Assembly: GCA_021773015.1 (NCBI GenBank)
Contig: JAJFKW010000001.1
Location: 1,595,305 to 1,659,304, forward strand
Reading direction: 5' to 3'
Origin: Woeseia sp.
GTDB lineage: Bacteria > Pseudomonadota > Gammaproteobacteria > Steroidobacterales > Woeseiaceae
DNA length: 64,000 bases
The position numbers and the translations under genes were made by a program. Of this stretch, positions 17,359 through 27,263 are shown piece by piece; position 1 is the first letter of the stretch; every line of letters starts with the position of its first letter. The notes below the pieces were generated by a model that saw nothing but the letters and a program-made list of their open reading frames with translations, was not told the origin of the DNA and did no database searches.

Positions 17359-18381
17359 TTAACGTGGCAATCGCGACTCAAAGTGCCGCCGCCACCCTGC
17401 AGCGTCGAATTTCTCCATCGCGCGGTCAACTCCACCCAATAGACGTTGTTGCAAGGGTTTACGAATTTTATAGCTGATACGATACAAATCATGATCCTTG
17501 GCAAGTTCGGCCAGCAATTCATCGCTTGTGCGAATCTCGTCGGCGAGGCCCAATTCCACCGCCTTGCTGCCGTACCAATGCTCACCAGTGGCGACCCTAT
17601 CCAGATCCAGCTCAGGCCGATACTTCAAAACAGCTTGTTTGAACAGATCGTGTACGTCCTCTAACTCTTCTTTGAGCTTTGCCCGATCAGCGTCAGTATT
17701 CTTGCCGAACATTGTCACATTTCTTTTGTACTGCCCGGCAGTAACCTGTTCATAGTCCACACCGTGGCTGTCCATCAGGCGACTAAAATTCGGCAATTGG
17801 GCAATGACACCAATAGAACCAAGAATCGCGAAAGGTGCTGCCAATATTCTGCTTGCGACACAGGCCATCAGATAGCCACCGCTTGCCGCCACTTTGTCGA
17901 CACACACCGTCAATGGTAGATCCCTGTCGCGAATGCGTGCCAACTGTGACGCCGCCAAACCGTGCTCGTGCACAACGCCACCATAATTTTCTATGATCGC
18001 GACAACTTGATCGTTCTCGGCAGCGACACTGACAATTGCGCTAACCTCCTCTCGCAAGGAAGGTACGGCGCTTGCTTTCAGGTCGCCCTTGAAATCAATA
18101 ACAAACACGCGCGGGCGCTTCTCTTCAGCTTTCGAATCAGCCTTGTCTTCCCGTTTTTGCAGCTTCGCGGCAGCCTTCCATTCGGCTTTGCTCATTACTG
18201 CCTCATTCAGTGCTGCAGCAACATCCTTATACTTTTTGTTGAGATCGTCGACATCGAGCCTTTCTTGAGTGCCGGCCTTGCGACTGGCACCGGCAGCACT
18301 CGCGATGATGATGACAACGGCGATAACCACGGTCGCCACCTTCAGTAAAAACAGCCCGTACTCTGCGAGAAATTCCATCAT
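17359..18381 (-). CDS. sohB: Probable inner-membrane protease SohB (S49)
   Basis: A 340-residue S49 peptidase. An N-terminal transmembrane helix (KVATVVIAVVIIIASAAG) is followed by a charged coiled linker (KADSKAEEKRPR) and the protease domain VFVIDFKGDL. The catalytic Ser lies in VAASGGYLMA and the Lys in GQYKRNVTMFG, the Ser-Lys dyad of signal peptide peptidase A/SohB enzymes. Length and one-helix topology match SohB rather than the longer SppA. It faces the periplasm and degrades membrane-derived peptides. The gene stands alone between lipA and the M48 protease gene on the same strand. Confidence 0.9.
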   Translation of the reverse strand: MMEFLAEYGLFLLKVATVVIAVVIIIASAAGASRKAGTQERLDVDDLNKKYKDVAAALNEAVMSKAEWKAAAKLQKREDKADSKAEEKRPRVFVIDFKGDLKASAVPSLREEVSAIVSVAAENDQVVAIIENYGGVVHEHGLAASQLARIRDRDLPLTVCVDKVAASGGYLMACVASRILAAPFAILGSIGVIAQLPNFSRLMDSHGVDYEQVTAGQYKRNVTMFGKNTDADRAKLKEELEDVHDLFKQAVLKYRPELDLDRVATGEHWYGSKAVELGLADEIRTSDELLAELAKDHDLYRISYKIRKPLQQRLLGGVDRAMEKFDAAGWRRHFESRLPR

Positions 18382-18414
18382 AAATTCACTTTGATTTAAT
18401 GCGCTATGCAGTTG

Positions 18415-19485
18415 TTAGCTGCCAAGGCCAACGTTATTTTTTTGTAAAACCTGCTCAGCCCGATAACTCGATCTGACAAGGGGCCCCGCAACAACCTCGA
18501 GGAAGCCTTTGTCCAGACCCTCTTGGCGGTAGGCGTCAAACTCTTCCGGTGATACGTAGCGCTCGATCGGCAGATGATTTGGGGTCGGTCGAAGATACTG
18601 ACCCAAGGTAAGAACATCGACCTGCGCTGCACGCAAATCGTCCATCGTTTCCATAATTTCGCTGTCCTGCTCGCCCAATCCCAACATGAGGCTGGTTTTC
18701 GTCAGTACGGCCGGACGAAATTGCTTCGCGTGTTTCAGCAATGCAATCGTCTGATCATAGCCGGCCCGCGGATCACGCACGGGATGCGTCAGGCGGCGCA
18801 CAGTTTCGACATTCTGCGCAAACACCTCTAAACCGGAATCGACGACTTTCTCCACATCGGCAAGCACACCGTCAAAATCGGGCGTCAACGCCTCAACGGC
18901 GGTGTCTGGATTCAGCTGCTTAATCGCGCGGACGCAATCCGCGTAGTGTTGTGCACCACCGTCGGCTAAGTCATCGCGATCGACTGACGTAATTACGACG
19001 TACTTCAGCGCCATCAGCTTGACCGCTTTGGCGGTATTTTCTGGTTCTTCGGCATCCAACCAACCACGCGGATTGCCGGTATCTACCGCGCAAAATCGAC
19101 AAGCACGCGTGCACACAGAACCCATAACCATGATGGTTGCAGTGCCCTGGTTCCAGCACTCTCCAATATTTGGGCACTTGGACTCCTCACAGACTGTGCT
19201 TAGCCGATGTTCCCGGACGGTCTGTCTGACACCCGAAAAATTTCGACCGTCGGGCATCTTTGCGCGCAGCCACGAGGGCTTCTTTCCAACCTCGAGTGCC
19301 GGGGCATCGCTGCGCGACTTGATACCGTCCTTTATGGCACTAAACCCGGCGTCGGTTTTATATTTGCTGCCGGGTTGGACAATCGGTATTCCGCGGAATT
19401 GGTTGTTGCTTTTAAGTGTGGCCATTACTAATTTGGGACTTGCGAACAAAGATGAGCATTTTCGCATGATTTTGATAATCGGCAA
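18415..19485 (-). CDS. lipA: Lipoyl synthase
   Basis: Radical SAM enzyme that inserts sulfur at C6 and C8 of protein-bound octanoyl groups. The two iron-sulfur motifs are intact: auxiliary cluster [12 protein letters not shown] and the SAM cluster CTRACRFC, followed by the conserved [14 protein letters not shown]. The C-terminal RSSYRA serine motif is also present. Length (356 or 336 residues) is normal; an inner ATG at 19425 is a good alternative start because the first 20 residues are not typical. lipB is not adjacent, so octanoyl transfer must be encoded elsewhere. Confidence 0.96.
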   Translation of the reverse strand: MPIIKIMRKCSSLFASPKLVMATLKSNNQFRGIPIVQPGSKYKTDAGFSAIKDGIKSRSDAPALEVGKKPSWLRAKMPDGRNFSGVRQTVREHRLSTVCEESKCPNIGECWNQGTATIMVMGSVCTRACRFCAVDTGNPRGWLDAEEPENTAKAVKLMALKYVVITSVDRDDLADGGAQHYADCVRAIKQLNPDTAVEALTPDFDGVLADVEKVVDSGLEVFAQNVETVRRLTHPVRDPRAGYDQTIALLKHAKQFRPAVLTKTSLMLGLGEQDSEIMETMDDLRAAQVDVLTLGQYLRPTPNHLPIERYVSPEEFDAYRQEGLDKGFLEVVAGPLVRSSYRAEQVLQKNNVGLGS

Positions 19486-19554
19486 GCGCTAGTTTGCCAA
19501 AAGAAGGATTCTGGATGCGCGCAAGGCTGCACATTGCTTAGCGAAAGGCTTAGC

Positions 19555-19581
19555 AAAAAAAATCCCGACACAAGGCCGGGA
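19555..19581 (-). terminator. Probable rho-independent terminator of the 19.6-19.8 kb small gene
   Basis: On the complement, a short stem CGGGA/TCCCG around a 9-nt loop (stem arms 19577-19581 and 19563-19567) is followed by a run of eight T (A at 19555-19562). It sits about 45 nt past the stop of the 65-residue protein gene and before lipA's start, so it would separate their transcripts. The stem is only five base pairs, hence moderate confidence. Confidence 0.55.
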
Positions 19582-19624
19582 AAATCAGGGGGAAATAGTG
19601 CGCCAGAAGAACGCATGTCTGTCA

Positions 19625-19822
19625 CTAGTGCAGTCGCGACCAACTCACCAGTTGTACCGCGCTTCGCTGCAAATCAAAATTCTTTGCCAATACCGCTTCT
19701 ATGTCCGAAACCTCAGAGTCTTGATCCATCGGTCGACTCAGCTCAACAACACCGCTAAATTCATTGCCGCCACGATAATCCGTGTCGGTCAATTTAAACT
19801 GTGTGTAGTACTTCGCGGACAT
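19625..19822 (-). CDS. Small hypothetical protein (65 aa)
   Basis: A 65-residue soluble protein starting MSAKYYTQFKLTDTDYRGG and ending AVQLVSWSRLH. It has a regular mix of hydrophobic and charged residues (IEAVLAKNFDLQRS), no signal and no membrane helix, which is more coding-like than its overlapping frames. A probable terminator follows it. I do not recognise the family. It could be a small conserved cytoplasmic protein. Confidence 0.55.
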   Translation of the reverse strand: MSAKYYTQFKLTDTDYRGGNEFSGVVELSRPMDQDSEVSDIEAVLAKNFDLQRSAVQLVSWSRLH

Positions 19823-20146
19823 GGGCTAAGACTACTCCTACAGCGGGTTTCGGACTGTGAGCCAAAGCACAAATCGCGCCGTTCTGAAGCAAATGGCCTA
19901 GCCTGCAGCCAAAAATGGTGACCGAAGTCACAATTGCAACGCGGGCATTTTCGTTCTCGCTGCCGATATTCTGGCCGGGGGCTCGCGGAGCATCAATAAC
20001 ATGCGTAAAATCCACGGATTACGTGCAATGCGTCGCTTATAGAGAGATGCATTGCACAGAAAGTTAGTTGCAGGATATGTAACATTGAGTGCTTGATCAG
20101 TGTCATTTGCTAAACGGGCAAGCCCAAACAACAGCGGATTTTAGAG
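19823..20146. other. Gene-free stretch before the OmpA-like gene
   Basis: No frame here has coding character; open frames on both strands lack domains. The stretch must hold the promoter and leader of the OmpA-like gene at 20147, and the promoter of the small complement-strand gene at 19822. I see no clear -35/-10 boxes or operator. Confidence 0.4.
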
Positions 20147-21613
20147 ATGTACTACAGATTACGATTTGTCAGCTTCCTGGTGGTCGCCATTTGGCTATCA
20201 GGCACCAACCCGGCCCAAGCGCAGAACGAATTGCGCCAGACTTTTTTTAAAGATGTCGATATCACCAAGGCAGAAGCGGAAGAAGGTAACGCTTCGCTGC
20301 TGTCGCCAAAGAATTATGCCGACGGATCCAGGGACTACGAGTCAGCCGAAATTGGCCTTGAGCGCGGCAGAAACATCGAGTACGTGCGCTCGAAAACGGC
20401 TGCCGCCGATACACATTTCAAAGCTGCCATCAGAGCATCGCAACTTGCGCGAACGGTCCTGTCCCAAGTATTGAAAAGTCGCCAAGATGCAGCCAATGCG
20501 AAAGCACCAGAATTATCGCGTGAAATTTGGGACAAAGCACAACGCGAATTTGGTAACGCAATTCGGGCATTGGAACGAGGCGACCTGAAACGCGCAAAGC
20601 GCGAAGACATCGAGGCAACAAGTCTCTATCGAGACGCTGAGCTGGTCGCCATCAAAGCGCAATATTTGACGGAGACTCGACGGCTGCTTGCCGATGCCGA
20701 CCGCGCCAAGGTCGGTCGTTATGCGCCGGTAACATTAAACAAAGCGAAAATGCTGCTCTCAGAGGCCGAGCGCGAGCTCAACGAAAATCGCTACGACACT
20801 GACCGACCTCGAAATCTCGCTCGTCAGGCGAACTATGAAGCTAAGCATTCTATTTATCTGTCATCAGTTGTTCGCAACGTGCGCGACAAGGATTTGACGG
20901 TAGAAGATTTGATATTGCAGTGGGAGGCTCCGCTTGCAGAAATTTCATCGGCTGCTGATATCGTCCCCGCTATGTCGGCCGGCCACCACGAGCTCGAACG
21001 GCAGGTCGTCACCTACATTGAAAACTTGCGCTCGGACAAACAGGCGCTTGAACAGGACTTTGAAGCGAGCAACTTGCGGGTTGCAGATATGGAAGAAGAA
21101 TTACGCGCGCTTGACGAACGACTGGGCGGTGCAACGGCTGAGCGAGCGGCGCTGATTCAACGATTGGAGGCTCAGGCGCGTGTCAAACAACAATTTGAGC
21201 GAGTAGAGAAAATGTTTGGTCGCGACGAAGCAAGGGTATTTCGTGAGGGCAACAAAGTAATATTGCGTTTGGTCGGTCTTACTTTCGATAGCGGCCAATC
21301 TGACATCAAACCTGACAACGTGACGCTACTCAACAAAGTTGAAAAGGCGATCGACGTCTTTCCACAGAGTGAGCTCATAATCGAGGGTCACACGGACTCT
21401 TATGGTGGTGACGAAAGCAATCAACGCCTTTCACAGGAACGTGCAGAGTCCATACAGCAATATATGATCAACGCGATGCGGCTTCCGAGCTACCGAATGA
21501 TTGCCACCGGATACGGTGAAACCAATCCAGTAGCCAACAATGAAACTGAATCGGGAAGAGCGCGAAATCGGCGTATCGATGTCGTTATAAAACCGAATTT
21601 CGATCCGGTCTAA
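20147..21613 (+). CDS. OmpA-family outer-membrane protein with coiled-coil N-terminal region
   Basis: A 488-residue protein. A signal peptide ends at about TNPAQAQ. The region 40-345 is almost all helical and charged, with DUF4398-like repeats (THFKAAIRASQLARTVLSQ) and a coiled coil (EEELRALDERLGG). The C-terminal ~120 residues are an OmpA peptidoglycan-binding domain: LTFDSGQSDIKPDN, IIEGHTDSYGGDESN, QRLSQERAESI and RARNRRIDVVI. It probably tethers the envelope to peptidoglycan. No TonB-like barrel is present. Its stop overlaps the stop of the convergent hydrolase gene by four bases. Confidence 0.9.
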   Translation: MYYRLRFVSFLVVAIWLSGTNPAQAQNELRQTFFKDVDITKAEAEEGNASLLSPKNYADGSRDYESAEIGLERGRNIEYVRSKTAAADTHFKAAIRASQLARTVLSQVLKSRQDAANAKAPELSREIWDKAQREFGNAIRALERGDLKRAKREDIEATSLYRDAELVAIKAQYLTETRRLLADADRAKVGRYAPVTLNKAKMLLSEAERELNENRYDTDRPRNLARQANYEAKHSIYLSSVVRNVRDKDLTVEDLILQWEAPLAEISSAADIVPAMSAGHHELERQVVTYIENLRSDKQALEQDFEASNLRVADMEEELRALDERLGGATAERAALIQRLEAQARVKQQFERVEKMFGRDEARVFREGNKVILRLVGLTFDSGQSDIKPDNVTLLNKVEKAIDVFPQSELIIEGHTDSYGGDESNQRLSQERAESIQQYMINAMRLPSYRMIATGYGETNPVANNETESGRARNRRIDVVIKPNFDPV

Positions 21614-22524
21614 GGCATCACGCGTCGCCACCATTGTGCAATGGTGTCAGCGGTCTCCGTAGCGACAAGATAACCGTATTCCGCGTGCACGTTGTGTGAG
21701 CCACCGTGCCCACCATTGCGAAAGTAGTTGTACGTCGAGTGATCTACCACCATTGACGAAAGTCCAAGCGACACCATTTCGCCGAAATCGTTGGCGAGTT
21801 TTGCGTCGACAGATGTTAGATCTCCAACTGCGGATATGTTGATCCATCGGCCGATATTGAGCGGATATTGATCGCGCCCTTCGTTGCTCGCGCCAAGTAG
21901 TCTTTTTTGCACCAACCGCTGGCCGAGCGGCGAGCCTATCGTCAACAAACTATCCAATGTGATTTTTTCGAAAGATTGATGGCTCAGCTCCCAAAGGCTG
22001 TCATATGCGATAACCGAGCCCATGCTATGACCGATGAGCAGCACCGGCCTCTCAGTGCGCATGGCAGCCAGCAATGGTGTTTTTAGCAGATCTCTGGTCG
22101 CCTGAGCCAACTGCTGATGATTTCTGACATACCTGCTCAGGTCGCGTAAGTGCTGCAACGTTTTCTTGTCTGCGAGCCGTGGGATTAAGAACGGCAGGTG
22201 ATCTGCAGCAACGAACGCAGCACGCAGTGCGCGACGCTTCCACGAATTTGCATAAACGATATCTTCTGATGTTGGCCCCTGTTGCTCAATGACTGCTTCG
22301 ATTCCCGGTCGATCAATTGCGATATCGTGGTGCTCTCGGTAGAACGGGAAGTTCCAGGCGACGAGTTCGAAGCATTCACGATGTCGCATCACACTGCTTG
22401 CTAGAGCATCGTCAACACGTCGCAATCCTTCGTGCAAACATCGAAATAGCTCAGTCGCATGAACATTTGGCTCCGGTTTTGGCCGCAACCCTGGCACAAA
22501 CAGAATTAAGGGCAGCTTGCTCAT
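21610..22524 (-). CDS. Alpha/beta hydrolase, lipase-like
   Basis: A 304-residue cytoplasmic protein. A first strand PLILFVPGLRP is followed by a nucleophile elbow LIGHSMGSVIAYDSLW and a catalytic-acid/His region with VDHSTYN. The GHSMG motif and size fit serine hydrolases of the alpha/beta superfamily, maybe a lipase-type esterase. The substrate is unknown. It is followed by a HAD phosphatase gene upstream on the same strand with a 5-nt gap, so the two are probably one operon. Confidence 0.85.
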   Translation of the reverse strand: MSKLPLILFVPGLRPKPEPNVHATELFRCLHEGLRRVDDALASSVMRHRECFELVAWNFPFYREHHDIAIDRPGIEAVIEQQGPTSEDIVYANSWKRRALRAAFVAADHLPFLIPRLADKKTLQHLRDLSRYVRNHQQLAQATRDLLKTPLLAAMRTERPVLLIGHSMGSVIAYDSLWELSHQSFEKITLDSLLTIGSPLGQRLVQKRLLGASNEGRDQYPLNIGRWINISAVGDLTSVDAKLANDFGEMVSLGLSSMVVDHSTYNYFRNGGHGGSHNVHAEYGYLVATETADTIAQWWRRVMP

Positions 22525-22529
22525 GTGGA

Positions 22530-23255
22530 TTATTGAACCCTGCCGCCAGCTGCCGATTGCAACACCAATCTCAGCTCCGTCATATCGCGCGCAATCACGT
22601 CGGGCTGTGCAATGTCAGCCGGCCAGACGGCCTCGAAACGATTTATCCAGGCAGTCTGCACGCCGGCATTTCGCGCCCCAACAATGTCTGATTCCGGATG
22701 ATCGCCGATGTGCAACACTTCCTCTGGTAAAACGCTCACGCGTCGAATCGCCTCGTCAAATATTCTCCGCGACGGCTTCGCGGCGCCAACGTCCGCTGCC
22801 GTAATAATATCGTCAAAATATTCTGCTATTCCAATGGTGTGCAGGTTGGCATTGCCGTTCGTCAATGCCAACACCGTGTAGTTTTCCGCAAGCCAGCGAA
22901 GTTCCGAAATCACTTCCGGAAACAATTCCACATCGTTTCGGGCCGCGTCGAAGACGGCAAATGCAGGTTCTACTAAGGCCTCGGAGTATCCGGACGACTC
23001 AGCAATACGCTGCAACGCCATTTTACGCAGGAATCGAAAGTCATGTGCTTTGGCAGGATAAGTGTTGAACAAGTCGACTCTGAGCTCCAACATCGATTTG
23101 CGAGTCCAGCGGTCATCGATCTTCGGATAGTTGCTGCACAGCCATTCCCAAAGCAGGGTCTCCGCCTTCGAGATAACCGGCTCGATCTCCCACAGTGTGT
23201 CGTCGAGGTCCAAGGTAACGGCGCGAATTCTATGCAATGCTATATATCCCCTCAC
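22530..23255 (-). CDS. HAD-family phosphatase (YigB-like)
   Basis: A 241-residue HAD-IA hydrolase. Motif I is DLDDTLWE; motif II is in ALTNGN; the K of motif III is in GAAKPSRRIF; motif IV is IGDHPESDIVGARNAG. The opening IALHRIRAVTLDLDDTL is like E. coli YigB, which removes phosphate from FMN or the riboflavin-pathway intermediate. The same role is plausible but only inferred. It is divergent from the glyoxalase gene and 5 nt upstream of the lipase-like gene. Confidence 0.88.
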   Translation of the reverse strand: MRGYIALHRIRAVTLDLDDTLWEIEPVISKAETLLWEWLCSNYPKIDDRWTRKSMLELRVDLFNTYPAKAHDFRFLRKMALQRIAESSGYSEALVEPAFAVFDAARNDVELFPEVISELRWLAENYTVLALTNGNANLHTIGIAEYFDDIITAADVGAAKPSRRIFDEAIRRVSVLPEEVLHIGDHPESDIVGARNAGVQTAWINRFEAVWPADIAQPDVIARDMTELRLVLQSAAGGRVQ

Positions 23256-23345
23256 GTGGCAGTATCGTCGCTGAAGTATCTATAATCAGCCGACCGGCTA
23301 AGCGGTCGCCGCTCACAGTTTACGCAAGTCTATACAGGAGCACAG

Positions 23346-23765
23346 ATGAAGTATTTACACACAATGGTTAGAGTTTCGGATCTCGATGAATCATTGCGCT
23401 TCTACTGCGACGCGTTGGGTCTGCAGGAGTTGCGGCGCTTAGACAGCGAGGCCGGTCGGTTTACGTTAGTGTTTCTTGCTGCGCCCGGCGACGATTCGGC
23501 ACAAGTGGAGTTAACCTACAACTGGGATGCTGAGAATTACGGCGAAGGCCGAAATTTTGGACATCTAGCTTACGCTGTAGAAAACATTTACGAAACTTGC
23601 CAGCGTCTTGCAGACAGCGGGGTGATTATCAATCGGCCGCCGCGAGATGGCCATATGGCCTTTGTACGCTCGCCCGACAACATCTCGGTCGAACTGCTAC
23701 AAAAAGGCGACGCGCTAGCACCGACTGAGCCTTGGCAATCAATGCCAAACAGCGGTCACTGGTAG
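23346..23765 (+). CDS. gloA: Lactoylglutathione lyase (glyoxalase I)
   Basis: A 139-residue VOC-fold protein. Opening [20 protein letters not shown], then the glutathione/metal region [23 protein letters not shown] and the Glu ligand in ISVELLQKG, match glyoxalase I, which converts the methylglyoxal-glutathione hemithioacetal to S-lactoylglutathione. AGGAG lies 5 nt before the ATG. Convergent with batD. Confidence 0.95.
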   Translation: MKYLHTMVRVSDLDESLRFYCDALGLQELRRLDSEAGRFTLVFLAAPGDDSAQVELTYNWDAENYGEGRNFGHLAYAVENIYETCQRLADSGVIINRPPRDGHMAFVRSPDNISVELLQKGDALAPTEPWQSMPNSGHW

Positions 23766-23784
23766 TCGATTGGTCAAAATCCGC

Positions 23785-25464
23785 TTACGCGGAGCTCGGA
23801 AATAGAGGTGGAAGATCGCGGTTTTCGGACGTGTCACGCTGGTCATTCAGCACGGAAAAAGAGCGAATCGCTACAGCCAATTTTTCGCCGGACCAGTCGC
23901 TTTCTCCCGGGCCGTAGCTTGCGTTACAGAGATTGTCGAGCTCCAGAGATAAGGGCATGGACACGCGTTTCGCAAGATCGCCGATACTGCGAGGTGCATT
24001 CGTCGGCCACTGCAAACGCGACCATCCAAGCAGTGCATCTTTGACGCCAACTGCATCGTTTGCCAATGCCGCTTTTCGCGCTTGCTTCAAGTACCTTGCT
24101 TGTTGCTTATGAAGCGGCGGCTCTTTCGCTTCTTTACTTTTGTAGACAGCCGGTCGCCTGCTCCACCACCAAAAGACAAGTGTCAGCAACCACAAACTAA
24201 ATAGCGCTATGCTAACCGTGCGCCAAAGTTCGCTATGCATTTTCTGCACGACCGGCTCAACGCGCCCATCTGAGTTTAGCGACGGCTGCTCCACTGTTTG
24301 CGCGACCGCCACATCCAGCGACGGCACTATCTCCAGCATCGTTGTGGGCAACCGAGCGATGCGCCACTCGCCTGCGTCTATATCCCACCAAGGTAAAGTG
24401 ACTTCGGGTAGCTCTATCGCTCCAGCCTGAGTACCAATCAACGCATATTGGTCGCGTCGCAGTGCGTGGATTCCTTGCGGGCCGACGACGCTGCGCTCCT
24501 CGGGCTTATCAGGGTATACGCGCACGCCTTGCACATTTGATGGCTGCAACTGTGGAATCTGCGTTTGCAGCTGGCCAGCCGCAATCGTCGTGACGTGGCG
24601 TGTTATGGGCTCGCCCGCCTGCACGCCACGCAATTCCCGAGACCAATCCTGACTCAATTCAACATTGCGGGCGGGAAACCAGGCCGCATCCGGAAACTCG
24701 GCCGGCGGCGGCGGAATCGGATTTACCGTCACTGTAATCGCAGCGGAGCGAAAAATTTTCCTGCCAGTGATGCGACCGTTGCGCAATACCCGCGCATGAA
24801 ATTCGGCGGGCGTAATCGTAAACTCCCCACTCTCCTGAGGAAAAAACGCATAAACACGTTCGATAACGTTATACGCTTTTCCATCCAACAACGACTCATA
24901 ATTTTTTTCTTCACCCGCGATTTCGAGCAGTGTGTCGACGCCGCTGGCTCGAGGCTCAGTCCATCGCGGCTGACGAGTCGCGACCGACCGGTAGGTTTTT
25001 ACCGTATAAAGAATTTGCGCCTGTACAAAGCTATTGGTGCTATCGACTTCGGTGGTGATGAAAATATCCGCTTCGCCGGGAACTGCCGTAGATTGCGGTG
25101 TGACGGTAATCGGTATCGATTTACTTCGCTCGGACCCAACCCGCAATGCCGGAATTTGCAATTTTCCGGCGCGTTTGGCCATTAACACGTAGGAATAATT
25201 CATAGTACGTTGAACGTCGCCATTGATGATCGTCGTATTGCTGACGCGCGGCTGAACACCGACCATAAAATCTTCCGACAACGCATCAATATTGGGCTCA
25301 ACGTCAAGTTGTGAATCGACAATTACCTTTAGCGTAAACGACTCATTTAACTCAACTGATGTCCGATCGATTGTCGCGACAACTTCCGCCAACGCCGATG
25401 TCGTTATTAAGAGCGTTGCTAACGAGAGCACTCTCATCGCAACCGTTATATTTTTTGTTACCAT
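23785..25464 (-). CDS. batD: BatD-like protein
   Basis: About 559 residues. A signal peptide (LSLATLLITTSALA) precedes a long beta-rich periplasmic region of immunoglobulin-like type (VELNESFTLKVIVD; NYSYVLMAKRAGKLQIPAL), then a transmembrane helix near 418-438 (VSIALFSLWLLTLVFWWW) and a cytoplasmic tail. This is the domain order of BatD/aerotolerance proteins. The ATG at 25464 overlaps the stop of the batB/C gene (ATGGTAA); an upstream start at 25488 would lie inside that gene. Last gene of the bat operon. Confidence 0.9.
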   Translation of the reverse strand: MVTKNITVAMRVLSLATLLITTSALAEVVATIDRTSVELNESFTLKVIVDSQLDVEPNIDALSEDFMVGVQPRVSNTTIINGDVQRTMNYSYVLMAKRAGKLQIPALRVGSERSKSIPITVTPQSTAVPGEADIFITTEVDSTNSFVQAQILYTVKTYRSVATRQPRWTEPRASGVDTLLEIAGEEKNYESLLDGKAYNVIERVYAFFPQESGEFTITPAEFHARVLRNGRITGRKIFRSAAITVTVNPIPPPPAEFPDAAWFPARNVELSQDWSRELRGVQAGEPITRHVTTIAAGQLQTQIPQLQPSNVQGVRVYPDKPEERSVVGPQGIHALRRDQYALIGTQAGAIELPEVTLPWWDIDAGEWRIARLPTTMLEIVPSLDVAVAQTVEQPSLNSDGRVEPVVQKMHSELWRTVSIALFSLWLLTLVFWWWSRRPAVYKSKEAKEPPLHKQQARYLKQARKAALANDAVGVKDALLGWSRLQWPTNAPRSIGDLAKRVSMPLSLELDNLCNASYGPGESDWSGEKLAVAIRSFSVLNDQRDTSENRDLPPLFPSSA

Positions 25465-27263
25465 GGTTCTACATCGTCGTCTGGCCAAACACTGTTGCCA
25501 TCTTGATCGACGCCTTGTTTTTGGTACTGATATCGAAATTTTCGCCTAAGCAAACCGCCCGGGTCGTTTTCAACTCGCCTGAGCCATTGCTCCATCGCCT
25601 GAGTTTCTTCCTGTTGTTGGCGCAACGCTTGCAGCTGTTCTTCCGTAAGTTCAGCCTGCTGCGGCATTTCTCCCTGCTCTTGTGCAGCTTGCTCGGCAGC
25701 TCGTTGCAGCTCCTCTTGCATTGCCTGCATATCTTCTTCGCTACTCTCGGATTCTTCGCGCGTACTATCGCCGTCTTGCTTTTCGCCTTCACTATCGCCT
25801 GAATCTGCCTGCTGTTGGTCACCCTCTTCGCCACTTTCGGAGTTTTCCGACTCGCCCCCGGACTCGGACTCAGATTGCTCGCCACCTTCTTGCTGATTTT
25901 GCTCTTGCTGCTGCTGTAGAAGTTGCGCAACGAGATTACGGTTATAGGTTGTGTCTTCGTCACCCGGGCGCAATTCGAGCGACTCATTGTAGGCGTCGAT
26001 AGCGGGCTCAAACTCGCCCAAGCGCGCCATTGCGTTGCCTAGGTTGTAAAGGCTTTCAGCGTTGCCATTTTCCGCAAAGCCGGCGGCACTTTCTGCGTAC
26101 TGCCCAGCTTCATAACTGGCGACGGATCGCCACTGCCGATTCTCAAACAAAAGCGCGGCCTCATCGGCAAGACCCTCGCGGAGTTTTTTCTGGCCTTGTT
26201 GATCGGCATTCAGCCACAAATCGTTCCACTCAAATGCGAACACGGGTTGTGCAATTGATATCGTGCACAGCAGGAAACAGAACACGAGTCCTTTGCGAAA
26301 TGCCAGCGCAGCGAATGGCAGCAGTAATAATACCAACCACGGGCCTTCCTCTTGCCATTGGTCCGTGGCATGAGATTGACCCGCTGTGCTGCCGGCCTGA
26401 ACTTCAGCGGAAAGCAGGCGCTCAATGTCACTATTATCTGTGGTCAGTGTGACGTAATCGCCGCCACCTGCCCTTGCGAGACGCTGCAATTGACGGATCT
26501 GCAGCCGCGGGATGGCGACATTGCCTGCGCGGTCAGTAACGAATCCGCCACCTGCGCGCGGAATAGGCGCACCCTCGGCCGTGCCCACGCCAAGCACCGA
26601 TAGCGTGTAACCGTTGTCTAATACCGTTCTGGCAGCGTCCTCCGCTGCAGGCGACGTGCCGCCGTCCGTAATCAATAAGACCTCGCCGAAGCCAACGCCC
26701 GCCTGTTGTAAAAGCTGCAATCCTTTTTCGATTGCAGCCACTGGGTAGCTACCGCGACTTGGCATGATGTCCGTACTAAGACTGTTGACCAGCGTCGCAA
26801 CGGTATCCGAGTCTGTCGTCAGCGGCGTCACCGTAAATGCGTTTGAGGAAAATACGACAAGTGCCGATTGCCCGGCACTTCTTGCCGCCAATATATCCAG
26901 AATTTTTAGCCGTGCGCGGGTTAAGCGGCTTGGCGCCACGTCCTGCGCATCCATCGAGCGAGACAAATCCAATGCGATTACAACCGCTTGTTCGGATCTG
27001 AATACTGGTTGCTCGACTCGCTCCCAGCTAGGGCCTGCGAGCGCAAGTACAGCGATAACGCCGCCCAGGGCAAGCAACCACCAACGATAACTTAGATTGC
27101 TCGCAGCCTTGCGCGCCAGAACAAAAGGCAGCAAGGCAGGATCAACGACTCGCTGCCAACTTCCGGCTGCTAATTGGCGGCGGCTTAACATGATCGCAAA
27201 AATGATCACCAGCGGTATCGCCCAAAGCCATTCGGATCGCAAAAAATGAAAATCAGCTAGCAT
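25458..27263 (-). CDS. Fused BatB/BatC: VWA domain plus TPR protein
   Basis: A 601-residue protein. The N-terminal ~330 residues form a membrane-anchored von Willebrand A domain: a TM helix near 12-24, the MIDAS-type DLSRSMDAQ and TDSDTVATLV, and a second TM (LVLLLLPFAALAF). The C-terminal half has TPR repeats (YNLGNAMARLGEFEPAIDAY), then a Gln/Glu/Ser-rich low-complexity tract (about residues 445-545). This is BatB joined to BatC. The stop overlaps batD's start by seven bases and its start overlaps batA by 11. Confidence 0.92.
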   Translation of the reverse strand: MLADFHFLRSEWLWAIPLVIIFAIMLSRRQLAAGSWQRVVDPALLPFVLARKAASNLSYRWWLLALGGVIAVLALAGPSWERVEQPVFRSEQAVVIALDLSRSMDAQDVAPSRLTRARLKILDILAARSAGQSALVVFSSNAFTVTPLTTDSDTVATLVNSLSTDIMPSRGSYPVAAIEKGLQLLQQAGVGFGEVLLITDGGTSPAAEDAARTVLDNGYTLSVLGVGTAEGAPIPRAGGGFVTDRAGNVAIPRLQIRQLQRLARAGGGDYVTLTTDNSDIERLLSAEVQAGSTAGQSHATDQWQEEGPWLVLLLLPFAALAFRKGLVFCFLLCTISIAQPVFAFEWNDLWLNADQQGQKKLREGLADEAALLFENRQWRSVASYEAGQYAESAAGFAENGNAESLYNLGNAMARLGEFEPAIDAYNESLELRPGDEDTTYNRNLVAQLLQQQQEQNQQEGGEQSESESGGESENSESGEEGDQQQADSGDSEGEKQDGDSTREESESSEEDMQAMQEELQRAAEQAAQEQGEMPQQAELTEEQLQALRQQQEETQAMEQWLRRVENDPGGLLRRKFRYQYQKQGVDQDGNSVWPDDDVEPW

